12,096 bases of DNA from SKVL01 sp964559575 (lineage in GTDB: Bacteria > Patescibacteriota > Minisyncoccia > Phycocordibacterales > CSBR16-193). The translations under genes were made by a program, and so were the position numbers. The notes under the pieces are model-generated. The model made no database searches. It was not told where the DNA came from and saw only the letters and a program-made list of their open reading frames with translations. The stretch covers positions 1 through 12,096 of the forward strand of contig CAZLGQ010000017.1 of assembly GCA_964559575.1 (NCBI GenBank), read 5' to 3'. Shown one piece after another: positions 1 to 6,186 of this stretch. Position 1 is the first letter of the stretch. Each line of letters begins with the position of its first letter.

Positions 1-1092
1 ATCCTCGGCAAACCAGCACTGATCGCCTATCTTTACGGTTTCATAAACGTGTCCTTCATACAAAAGACCATCCCCACAAGTTTTGAAAGGTTCATCTTGC
101 GCAGTAACAGTAGTTTCCTTAGTAACAGTTTCCCCAAGACCTTCACAAGTTAAAGTGTAAGGAGTAGTTTTTGTCGGGTTAACAGTTACGCTTCCATCAG
201 GGTTATCATCAGTGTCAAACGAATCTCCCGAGCAAGAAATAGCGTTTTCTGAATCCCAATAAAGAGTAGCGGTACTCCCATCTATACTAATTGAAGGGCT
301 AGCATAAAAATCGATGATCTCAGGTAGAGGAGGATTATGATCTACTGTAACCTTAACACTCTCAGTGACATCAGGTCCTTCTGGACCATCACAAGTTAAT
401 TCGTAGATGGTGGTTTCCGTTGGACTAACACTATAACTCCCTTTAGTATCGACAGAAATCCCTTGAAGAGTACAGCTGTCCGCATTTTTGGCGCTCCAAT
501 AAAGTGTGGCTTTTTGCCCTTCATAAATCTTATAAGGATCAGGAATGAAATAAATAATGGTAACCGGTCCTGAGTCCTCCTCCTCAGGATCATCCTTCAA
601 AGCCAAATCATACAAGGATTCTTTCATTTCAATTTTTTGAGTCGGTGATTTTTTTACTAAAACATGAATGTTCGCCTTGTTGTCGTCCTCATTATCGATC
701 CATATTTTTCTTGTAAAATCACTTTGTTCCCAGTCCGAATTATACCCAAACTGTCCTGTTTCTTTATTGTGTCTAAGAAGTTCACACTCTCCCCCAGAAC
801 ACTCCTCAATTTTTAGGGAATCCGACATAGATACTTTACAAACTCCTCCATCAACACAAGAATCCAAACCGTAATCCCAGTCCCTCTTTGCCCTGATATT
901 AGAATCCCTGACACTCCTAATTACCTCCATTCCTTCTTGTGTTAAAAAATCCATCGTTATTTGATCACGAGTTTCTGCAAATGACTTAAAACCTCCTTGA
1001 AGTAGGCCTGAAACAGCCACTATAGCCCAAACCAAAATAAAAATGGCGACAAGTGCTTCTATCATTGAAAATCCTTCGTTGTTTTTTTTCAT
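1..1092 (-). CDS. Large minor pilin with two Ig-like modules and a FISUMP domain (partial, runs off left edge)
   Basis: The reading frame is open for 364 codons from ATG at 1092 to the window edge, so the C-terminus is missing. The start gives a class III prepilin leader: GFSMIEALVA, with cleavage expected after Gly7 and Glu12 at mature position +5, followed by a hydrophobic helix (about 8-32). Residues ~33-160 are a pilin-like head. An acidic linker (about 167-175) leads to two related Ig-like modules (about 176-250 and 256-330). Both carry ATLYW, an NA..SC turn and a Y.LTC.G strand, with Cys pairs C207/C234 and C287/C316. From residue 339 the text CGDGLLYEGHVYETVKIGDQ, then CWFAED, matches the opening of the FISUMP family (Fibrobacter major paralogous domain, usually V.D.EGNVY.TVKIG.Q.W.AENL). 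It starts 9 bases after the previous gene. G+C is about 37-45% in sampled blocks, above its neighbours. Likely a PilD-processed tip or adhesin subunit; the ligand is unknown. Confidence 0.85.
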   Translation of the reverse strand, partial: MKKNNEGFSMIEALVAIFILVWAIVAVSGLLQGGFKSFAETRDQITMDFLTQEGMEVIRSVRDSNIRAKRDWDYGLDSCVDGGVCKVSMSDSLKIEECSGGECELLRHNKETGQFGYNSDWEQSDFTRKIWIDNEDDNKANIHVLVKKSPTQKIEMKESLYDLALKDDPEEEDSGPVTIIYFIPDPYKIYEGQKATLYWSAKNADSCTLQGISVDTKGSYSVSPTETTIYELTCDGPEGPDVTESVKVTVDHNPPLPEIIDFYASPSISIDGSTATLYWDSENAISCSGDSFDTDDNPDGSVTVNPTKTTPYTLTCEGLGETVTKETTVTAQDEPFKTCGDGLLYEGHVYETVKIGDQCWFAED

Positions 1093-1101
1093 TTCGTAAA
1101 T

Positions 1102-1602
1102 TTAAATAGAATATCCAATCCCTCTCCTTGATACTGAGGTTTGAAGATTAAACTCGGACTTCTCCACCCCGTAACCCACTTCCCCCTTCAGTACTATGAC
1201 TATCAAAGAATCTAAAATATTAAATTGAAGGTTTTTTACAGCCACATCCAAAGATGTTATTTCGTGTTCTTCTCCGTCAATCGAAACCCATATTAATTCA
1301 TCTTTTAAAAAGTACTCCATTTCCTCTTCATTATAATTTGTAAATTTTATCCGAACACATGAGTCTGAGGCCTCTTTTTCACACGTATGGCCTGACCCAT
1401 AACGCATTTGAGTTGTCATCATCTCCAAACTTGAACTTAAGTCCCCCATTATTACACTCATCATTTGGGCTTTTTTATTCACATCAAAAACCTGTGTTAT
1501 AGCCCCCAAACTTATGGTTACAATAAAAGTAAAAAGACTCATTGCTACAAGCACTTCAACAAGTGTAAAACCTTTTTCTTCTTTAAAAACCTTTTTTTTC
1601 AT
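1102..1602 (-). CDS. Minor pseudopilin, PilW/GspJ-like
   Basis: A 166-residue prepilin with a short basic leader, cleavage expected between Gly11 and Phe12 (GFTLVEVLVA), Glu16 at +5, and a hydrophobic helix to about residue 36. The C-terminal strand FNLQTSVSRR resembles the NLQT.VSLRN ending of PilW/GspJ-type minor pilins. Only two cysteines are present (C74 and C82), close enough to form a small disulfide loop. It lies 13 bases after the GspH-like gene and 9 bases before the FISUMP pilin, so the three minor pilins are very probably co-transcribed. Known relatives prime pilus assembly and sit at the fibre tip. No Shine-Dalgarno match precedes the start. The prepilin class is secure; the PilW/GspJ assignment is tentative. 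Confidence 0.75.
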   Translation of the reverse strand: MKKKVFKEEKGFTLVEVLVAMSLFTFIVTISLGAITQVFDVNKKAQMMSVIMGDLSSSLEMMTTQMRYGSGHTCEKEASDSCVRIKFTNYNEEEMEYFLKDELIWVSIDGEEHEITSLDVAVKNLQFNILDSLIVIVLKGEVGYGVEKSEFNLQTSVSRRGIGYSI

Positions 1603-1615
1603 AAAAATCTAAAAT

Positions 1616-2236
1616 TTATTCAATTGAAAAAACACCAGTATCCTTAATAATAATACTTCTTTCCACTCCCCCGGGAGACTTAATATTGATTACCGCCCCT
1701 TTATAATCACCAAGAGATGAATCGTCAACATTAAAATTTAATTTATTTTCTCCAATAGGCCTACTAAAAACAATACTAACTGATGTAGTTTCAAGACTTT
1801 CACATTCAACACTATCATCAAGCTTTAATCTACAGATCGAATCAACCTTATTTCCACCATCTAAAGATAAAACTTCTAAACACTCATCATGTTCACAATC
1901 AATATCCCCTGAATATTCGCCATCATCATCAATATCTACAAAACTTACAAAAAAACGATCTCTATTATGATTAGATCTTGAACTAAAATGTACACCATAA
2001 CCTCTATTAAACCTATCGGTAAGATTTAAATCTCCATCTTGAACCTCTTTTCCTACTACAGCAAAAAGCCTAGCCTCCCTTAAAGCAAAAATTATTTTAT
2101 GAGCATCGTTAGAAATAATGGTTTCTTCCTTAAAATTTTGATAATTAAAAACAGCTAAACCGGAAACAATTGAAATAATCGTTATTACTATAAGTAACTC
2201 TGTGATCGTAAAACCTTTATTATTTTCATTATTCAT
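1616..2236 (-). CDS. Minor pseudopilin, GspH/FimT-like
   Basis: A 206-residue prepilin: leader MNNENNKG, cleavage before Phe9 (GFTITELLIV), Glu13 at +5, hydrophobic helix to about residue 31. The region LREARLFAVVGKEV (about 52-65) and the later SIVFSRP strand are typical of the GspH/FimT fold, in which an N-terminal helix precedes a beta head. A DIDDDG stretch (101-106) followed by acidic residues looks like a calcium-binding loop, flanked by C114 and C119; C135 and C145 could form a second pair. This start has one of the few plausible ribosome sites in the window: AAAAGG, 8 bases upstream of the ATG. It follows pilD after 68 bases and heads the minor-pilin trio. Processing by PilD is expected. 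Confidence 0.78.
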   Translation of the reverse strand: MNNENNKGFTITELLIVITIISIVSGLAVFNYQNFKEETIISNDAHKIIFALREARLFAVVGKEVQDGDLNLTDRFNRGYGVHFSSRSNHNRDRFFVSFVDIDDDGEYSGDIDCEHDECLEVLSLDGGNKVDSICRLKLDDSVECESLETTSVSIVFSRPIGENKLNFNVDDSSLGDYKGAVINIKSPGGVERSIIIKDTGVFSIE

Positions 2237-2304
2237 TTTAAAAACCTTTTAATAATATGATAACAGAAAAAAATTATTTAAATCATAAATAAAGTGGATA
2301 ATAA

Positions 2305-3165
2305 TCAAAAAAGAAAGATCATTGTATTTATAAAATCAAGATCAAAAAAGAATGCCAATGCTATACCAATAATCAAAAAAGGAGCAAACGGTATTTCACT
2401 TTTAACTGTAATTTTTTTAAAATTTTTAGGAAAATACTTATCTACCATTCTTAAAGGCATCTTATTTATCAAGATAAATAAGATAGCAATAAAAGCCCCT
2501 ATCCAAAAAGAAAACATAAAAGCCACCAATCCTTTAGAAAACCCGAGTAGAAAGCCCATACCAATAGCTAACTTAGCATCCCCAAAACCCATCCATTTCC
2601 CTTCTGAAAAATACCAAAGAGAAGCAAAAAACAGAAACAAAAAAAGACCCATAAAAAGATCCCATAAATTAGGAAAAGAAAAAAGTTTTTCACTATCAAC
2701 AAAATGAAAAAGCCAAATCAAGGACATTAAAATAAAAGGAAAAACGAACTGATCAGGAATTATTTTATGATAAAGATCATAAACAAATATAGCAATTAAA
2801 AGACCCCATACAACTATCAAGATCAAAAAAGAAGTAATAAAATTTAAACTTAAAATATCATATATTTCTAAAACTGAATAAGATCTTATAAGAAAAAAGA
2901 AAATAAACACAAAAACTAAACCTGTTACAAACTCTACTATTGGATACTGCCAAGATATGGAATTTTTACAATGCCTACATTTTGCTTTCTGAATAATAAA
3001 AGAAAAAATCGGAATTAATTCAAACCATCTAAGTTTTTTACTACAAAAAAAACACTCAGAACGTCCGGATAAAGACCTTTTTTCGTGTCTTAGTATAAGA
3101 ACATTTAAAAAACTTCCAATAATAAGCCCAAAAAGAAAAACAAAAAATGATGTAAAAATAAACAT
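2305..3165 (-). CDS. pilD: Prepilin peptidase / N-methyltransferase
   Basis: A 286-residue polytopic membrane aspartyl protease that cleaves the leader of type IV prepilins after glycine and, in the bifunctional family, N-methylates the new terminal Phe. The N-terminal domain shows GSFLNVLI (17-24) and a four-cysteine zinc site, C38..C41 and C63..C66, the mark of the longer bifunctional form. The two catalytic aspartates are D130 in DLYHKIIPD and D196 in the GFGD motif (193-196), in the usual transmembrane context. It lies just downstream of the pilin and of a strong hairpin terminator, with its own extended -10 element a few bases from the ATG. Substrates in this window are the four prepilins at 3240-3674, 1616-2236, 1102-1602 and 1-1092. 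Ends in TGA, so TGA is a stop in this genome. Confidence 0.95.
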   Translation of the reverse strand: MFIFTSFFVFLFGLIIGSFLNVLILRHEKRSLSGRSECFFCSKKLRWFELIPIFSFIIQKAKCRHCKNSISWQYPIVEFVTGLVFVFIFFFLIRSYSVLEIYDILSLNFITSFLILIVVWGLLIAIFVYDLYHKIIPDQFVFPFILMSLIWLFHFVDSEKLFSFPNLWDLFMGLFLFLFFASLWYFSEGKWMGFGDAKLAIGMGFLLGFSKGLVAFMFSFWIGAFIAILFILINKMPLRMVDKYFPKNFKKITVKSEIPFAPFLIIGIALAFFFDLDFINTMIFLF

Positions 3166-3171
3166 TTATAA

Positions 3172-3185
3172 AATTATATCACAAC
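3172..3185 (-). promoter_or_regulatory. Extended -10 promoter of pilD, predicted leaderless
   Basis: Read on the minus strand this is GTTGTGATATAATT: TG-A-TATAAT is a perfect extended -10. With the usual spacing the transcript would start at about 3166, one base from the ATG of pilD (3165), so a leaderless mRNA is predicted. No good -35 hexamer is seen, as expected for extended -10 promoters. The identical 14-mer recurs upstream of the pilN-like gene. Confidence 0.5.
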
Positions 3186-3187
3186 AA

Positions 3188-3217
3188 AACAAAAACGCCT
3201 CTGAAGGCGCTTTTGTT
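3188..3217 (-). terminator. Intrinsic terminator after the major pilin gene
   Basis: A 13-bp stem (3188-3200 with 3205-3217) with a four-base loop (3201-3204). On the minus-strand RNA it reads AACAAAAGCGCCU-UCAG-AGGCGUUUUUGUU, with one G.U pair that would be an A.C mismatch on the plus strand, and it runs into a U-rich tail. Orientation and strength fit a terminator 22 bases past the pilin stop, separating the pilin transcript from pilD. Confidence 0.8.
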
Positions 3218-3239
3218 AAACTAACTTACTACTTAATTT

Positions 3240-3674
3240 CTATTCACAAGATTCAGGTTCATCAGTTGATTCATGAGTGTCATCACCAGAAAGTCTGTCA
3301 GAAAATCCCGTACTGTCAACACACCACTGCGCATCATCAGAACTTTGAAGATCTGCCCATACAACCCAATAACTTTCATCGTCATTACAATACACATTAG
3401 TTACTTCATTTACAGAATCAAAAAGATTTGTAAGATCACTTTCTCCTAAAGTATTTTCGTCATCTCCACAAATATTTTCATAACCACTATTATCCTCATG
3501 AGGGATATACATCTGAGCCTGTGCTCTCATTTGAGCCAACTCTGACTGAATAGTAGCATCTACAGCTCTGTCTTGAGCATCTCCTAAAGCTACAAGAACA
3601 ATAGCGGCTAAAATTCCAATAATAGCAACTACAACTAGAAGCTCTATAAGTGTAAAACCTCGTGTTTTTGTCAT
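3240..3674 (-). CDS. Type IV pilin, probable major subunit
   Basis: A 144-residue prepilin with the textbook leader and helix GFTLIELLVVVAIIGILAAI: cleavage after Gly6, Glu11 at mature +5. The head is short and strongly acidic, with four cysteines (C69, C96, C118, C143) that could give two disulfides; the last pair encloses WCVDSTGF and an Asp/Glu-rich tail. It is the only prepilin here with a dedicated promoter region and its own terminator, which, with its small size, argues that it is the abundant fibre subunit. It is exported through the Sec pathway, processed by PilD and polymerised by PilB/PilC. The start is fixed by the prepilin leader; no Shine-Dalgarno match lies upstream. It is not proven from sequence that this is the major rather than a minor pilin. 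Confidence 0.9.
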   Translation of the reverse strand: MTKTRGFTLIELLVVVAIIGILAAIVLVALGDAQDRAVDATIQSELAQMRAQAQMYIPHEDNSGYENICGDDENTLGESDLTNLFDSVNEVTNVYCNDDESYWVVWADLQSSDDAQWCVDSTGFSDRLSGDDTHESTDEPESCE

Positions 3675-3731
3675 AAATAATTTAAATTAAACTACTAATA
3701 AATTATATAATTATAAACTTTTGTTTTAAAT

Positions 3732-3782
3732 TTTCAGAGAAATACCGGAAAACCGGTAACTTCGACCTATATTCCTCTGAAA
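3732..3782 (-). promoter_or_regulatory. Structured RNA hairpin in the pilin leader
   Basis: The outer stem pairs 3732-3744 with 3770-3782 (13 positions; on the minus-strand RNA the only non-Watson-Crick pair is G.U). Inside sits a small perfect hairpin ACCGG-UUUU-CCGGU (3744-3757), and a one-sided bulge of about 12 bases containing GGUCGAAG. No U-tract follows, so it is not a standard terminator. It may stabilise the mRNA or control translation. Confidence 0.55.
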
Positions 3783-3825
3783 TATTTTAATTAACAGGTT
3801 TATTAACATAACCTTGTATACTCAA

Positions 3826-3853
3826 ATTATACATTTAAAATCAAAATAATCAA
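3826..3853 (-). promoter_or_regulatory. Sigma70-type promoter of the pilin gene
   Basis: On the minus strand, TTGATT (3853-3848, four of six matches to TTGACA), a 16-base spacer and a perfect TATAAT (3831-3826). Transcription would start near 3819, leaving a leader of about 145 nt before the pilin ATG. Confidence 0.5.
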
Positions 3854-3870
3854 AGAAATAAGGCCAGAAT

Positions 3871-3879
3871 TGTGGATAA
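3871..3879 (-). promoter_or_regulatory. Perfect DnaA-box-like 9-mer upstream of the pilin promoter
   Basis: TTATCCACA on the minus strand, identical to the consensus DnaA box, centred just upstream of the predicted -35 hexamer and 22 bases past the pilC stop. It is a single box with no cluster, so an origin is unlikely; it could be a DnaA transcription site or chance. Confidence 0.3.
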
Positions 3880-3900
3880 CTATAAGTTTTTTAAAAAAAA

Positions 3901-5115
3901 TTAAAAAGCTACTCCTCCGGCTACATTATAAATAGGAATTAAAACTGAAGCTAAAAGAAAACCTACTAATATACCTAAAAGGATCATCATTATAGGTTCT
4001 ATCATACTCATTAAAGTATCCACATAATTTGAAACTTCTTTTTGATAAAAGGAAGATAAGGTATTTAAAACATCTCCAACCGCACCCCCTTCTTCACTTA
4101 CTTTTAACATCTGAACCATCATTGTAGGAATTTCTTCATGTTTAGAAAAAGCTTCAGAAAGAGGCATTCCATCTTTAACAAGTCTAACTGAATCTTCTAA
4201 AATTTCTTTATATATCTGATTATCAACTACTCTAGAAGAAATTTCTAAAGATCTTGTTATTGACACACCTCCAGATATTAAAGTAGTTAAAGTATCAGCA
4301 ATACGAGCTAAGTATAACTTTTTATAAAGCACACCTATAAAAGGAATAGAAAGTTTGAAAGAATCAATAAAATAAGAACCGGCATCAGTCCTAACCCACC
4401 AAATTAATGTCCCTAATCCTGCCAAAATTAGTCCAAGTAAAAATATACCGTAATCTACAATAAAGTTGCTTGAATATATAACTGCTTTTGTATATATAGG
4501 TAACTCTTCTCCCGCATCCATTAAAATTTCAGATATCTGTGGAATAATAAAAGTAAATATTAATGTCAAAACCGCAATAAACACCACTATAATAAATGCC
4601 GGGTAAATAAGTGCGTTTTTAGCTTTAGAAATAAGTTCATGGGTTCTTTCTAAATATTGGGAAAGATATCTAAAAGTCTGATTTAACTTTCCGGATTCCT
4701 CCCCTGCACTAACCATATTTACATAAAAAGAAGAAAATACTTCCGGATGTTTGGAAAGAGAATCCGATATTGAATTACCGTCTTGAATATCACTAGATAC
4801 TTCAGTAAAAACCTTTTTCAAAATATCATTTTCAGTCTCTATTGATAAAAGTTTAAAAACTCTTAAGGCTGATATGTGAGACTCAAAAAGTATAGATATC
4901 TGTTGAGACACTATAACCATATCACGAATGGATACGGTATTAAAAAAAGTAATTTCCTTAGCTCTTGAATACCAGGAATCATCTTCCTTTTTTATTTCAG
5001 AAATTATTAATCCTCTTTTTTGTAAAGATTTTATGGCACTATTTTTGCTTACAGCATCAATAGATCCTTCAGTTTCTTTTCCATCTTTTGTTATTGCCTT
5101 GTATTTAAAAAGCAT
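3901..5115 (-). CDS. pilC: T4P inner-membrane platform protein
   Basis: A 404-residue T2SSF/PilC-family protein, close to the usual length. It opens with FKYKAITKDGKETEGSIDA, typical of the family's N-terminal region, and has two cytoplasmic helical repeats: the first with VSAGEESGKL (about 135-144), the second with KVSEEGGAVGDVL (about 328-340). Hydrophobic segments lie at about 170-192, 219-241 and 371-397; the last contains IEPIMMILLGILVGF, a family signature. PilC transmits motion from the PilB and PilT hexamers to the growing pilus base. The gene lies 15 bases after pilT, so the two are co-transcribed, and it is the last gene before the pilin's own promoter. No anomalies seen. Confidence 0.95.
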   Translation of the reverse strand: MLFKYKAITKDGKETEGSIDAVSKNSAIKSLQKRGLIISEIKKEDDSWYSRAKEITFFNTVSIRDMVIVSQQISILFESHISALRVFKLLSIETENDILKKVFTEVSSDIQDGNSISDSLSKHPEVFSSFYVNMVSAGEESGKLNQTFRYLSQYLERTHELISKAKNALIYPAFIIVVFIAVLTLIFTFIIPQISEILMDAGEELPIYTKAVIYSSNFIVDYGIFLLGLILAGLGTLIWWVRTDAGSYFIDSFKLSIPFIGVLYKKLYLARIADTLTTLISGGVSITRSLEISSRVVDNQIYKEILEDSVRLVKDGMPLSEAFSKHEEIPTMMVQMLKVSEEGGAVGDVLNTLSSFYQKEVSNYVDTLMSMIEPIMMILLGILVGFLLASVLIPIYNVAGGVAF

Positions 5116-5130
5116 AATTTAAAATATAAT

Positions 5131-6186
5131 TTATAATAATCTTTCCAAAGAACGCTTATCATTACTATTAACAAAAGCATTATCAATGGTTATATGTCCA
5201 TCTTTAACTAAGTTAGCCAATGTTTTATTTAAAGTTATCATACCTTCGGAAGAACTTGTTTCTATTACTGTATCTAACTCGTGAGTTCTTTTTTCACGAA
5301 TAAGGTTAGAAACTGCTGTATTGGCTATAAGTAATTCATAAGCCGGAACCAATCCTCCAGAAATTTTAGGAATTAATCTTTGAGAAAATATACCTGCCAA
5401 ACTTCCGGCAAGTTGAACGCGTATCTGATCCTGTTGTTGTGGTCCAAAAGAATCAATTATGCGCTCAATTGTCTGAGAAGCCGAGTTAGTATGAAGTGTA
5501 GAAAATACCAAATGACCAGTTTCAGCGGCTGTTACCGCAGTTGATACGGTTTCTGACTCACGCATCTCTCCGATCATTAAAACATCACCGTCTTGTCTAA
5601 ACATAGCTCTTAGAGCAGAAGGAAAATCAGTAGCATCCATACGAATTTCACGCTGATCTATAACTGATTTATCAGGTTCAAATACATACTCAATAGGATC
5701 CTCAATAGTAATAATGTGTTCAGTCCTTTCGGAATTTATTAAATTTAAAATTGATGCAAGGGTAGTACTTTTTCCATGTCCTGTAGGACCTACAACTAAG
5801 AAAAAACCCTGTTTCATTCTGGCAAATTCCATTAAGGAAGAAGGTAAATTAAGCTCTTTAAAAGTCTTAATAGAACTTGGAATAAGTCTTAAAGCCAAAC
5901 AGAGTTTTCCCTGTTGAATATATGCATTGGCACGAAAACGAACCCCCTCTCTTGGAGAATAAGAAAAATCAACTTCTTTTTCATCTTTAAAACGAACCTT
6001 TAGATCGTCCGGAACCAGATCCATTAAAACATCTTTCATATTTTTACGATCCAGATCTTCATATTTATTTATAGTAAATAAATTACCATCAACTCTCATT
6101 ACCGGCTTTCTACCTTCAGCTAAATGTATGTCAGAACCATTCTCTTCAATAACAGTATTTATTAAATCTAATATTTCTTCTTTCAT
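5131..6186 (-). CDS. pilT: Pilus retraction ATPase
   Basis: A 351-residue PilT-family hexameric ATPase of usual length. Visible motifs: the N-terminal DIHL element (19-22), Walker A GPTGHGKST (133-141), the Asp box IEDPIEYVF (161-169), Walker B with DVLMIGEMRE (201-210, catalytic Glu207), the His box TGHLVFSTLHTN (223-234) and, diagnostic of PilT rather than PilB, AVSNLIRE (291-298), matching the AIRNLIRE retraction motif. Two details differ from the common PilT sequence: His in place of Ser in Walker A (GPTGHGKS) and Glu in place of Asp in GEMRD. Its ATG overlaps the regulator's TGA by four bases (ATGA), implying translational coupling. It powers pilus disassembly from the cytoplasmic face of PilC. 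Confidence 0.95.
   Translation of the reverse strand: MKEEILDLINTVIEENGSDIHLAEGRKPVMRVDGNLFTINKYEDLDRKNMKDVLMDLVPDDLKVRFKDEKEVDFSYSPREGVRFRANAYIQQGKLCLALRLIPSSIKTFKELNLPSSLMEFARMKQGFFLVVGPTGHGKSTTLASILNLINSERTEHIITIEDPIEYVFEPDKSVIDQREIRMDATDFPSALRAMFRQDGDVLMIGEMRESETVSTAVTAAETGHLVFSTLHTNSASQTIERIIDSFGPQQQDQIRVQLAGSLAGIFSQRLIPKISGGLVPAYELLIANTAVSNLIREKRTHELDTVIETSSSEGMITLNKTLANLVKDGHITIDNAFVNSNDKRSLERLL

Larger units (their letters stand above)
3675..3900 (-). promoter_or_regulatory. Regulatory gap and 5' leader of the pilin gene
   Basis: The largest non-coding stretch between pilus genes (226 bases). In transcription order it holds a perfect DnaA-box-like 9-mer (3871-3879), a sigma70-type promoter (3826-3853), a weak AGGTT/AACCT inverted repeat (about 3796-3815), a long branched hairpin (3732-3782) and an AT-only run up to the ATG with no Shine-Dalgarno match. 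The predicted mRNA leader is about 145 nt, far longer than others here. No known riboswitch consensus was recognised. Confidence 0.6.

Noticed and set aside
396..874. Short ORFs on both strands inside the left-edge region (396-593 minus, 668-874 plus)
   Set aside because: They overlap the continuous 364-codon prepilin/Ig/FISUMP frame in other frames and show no family features.
1475..1483. Second DnaA-box-like 9-mer TTATTCACA
   Set aside because: It lies inside the PilW/GspJ-like coding sequence, alone and far from the perfect box; no clustering, so no origin is proposed.
2305..2307. Reassigned TGA codon (glycine, as in Gracilibacteria/SR1)
   Set aside because: TGA ends pilD and the response regulator at the expected family lengths, and no in-frame TGA interrupts any gene.
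2294..2707. 137-residue plus-strand ORF opposite pilD
   Set aside because: Lys/Asn/Ile-rich shadow of a confirmed membrane-protein gene with all motifs on the other strand; no homology-like pattern.
3732..3782. Pilin leader hairpin as a c-di-GMP (GEMM) riboswitch
   Set aside because: The GEMM core bases and two-helix layout are not present; only a generic structured leader can be supported.
3732..3782. Pilin leader hairpin as the pilC terminator
   Set aside because: No U-tract follows the stem in the minus-strand RNA and it lies downstream of the predicted pilin promoter.
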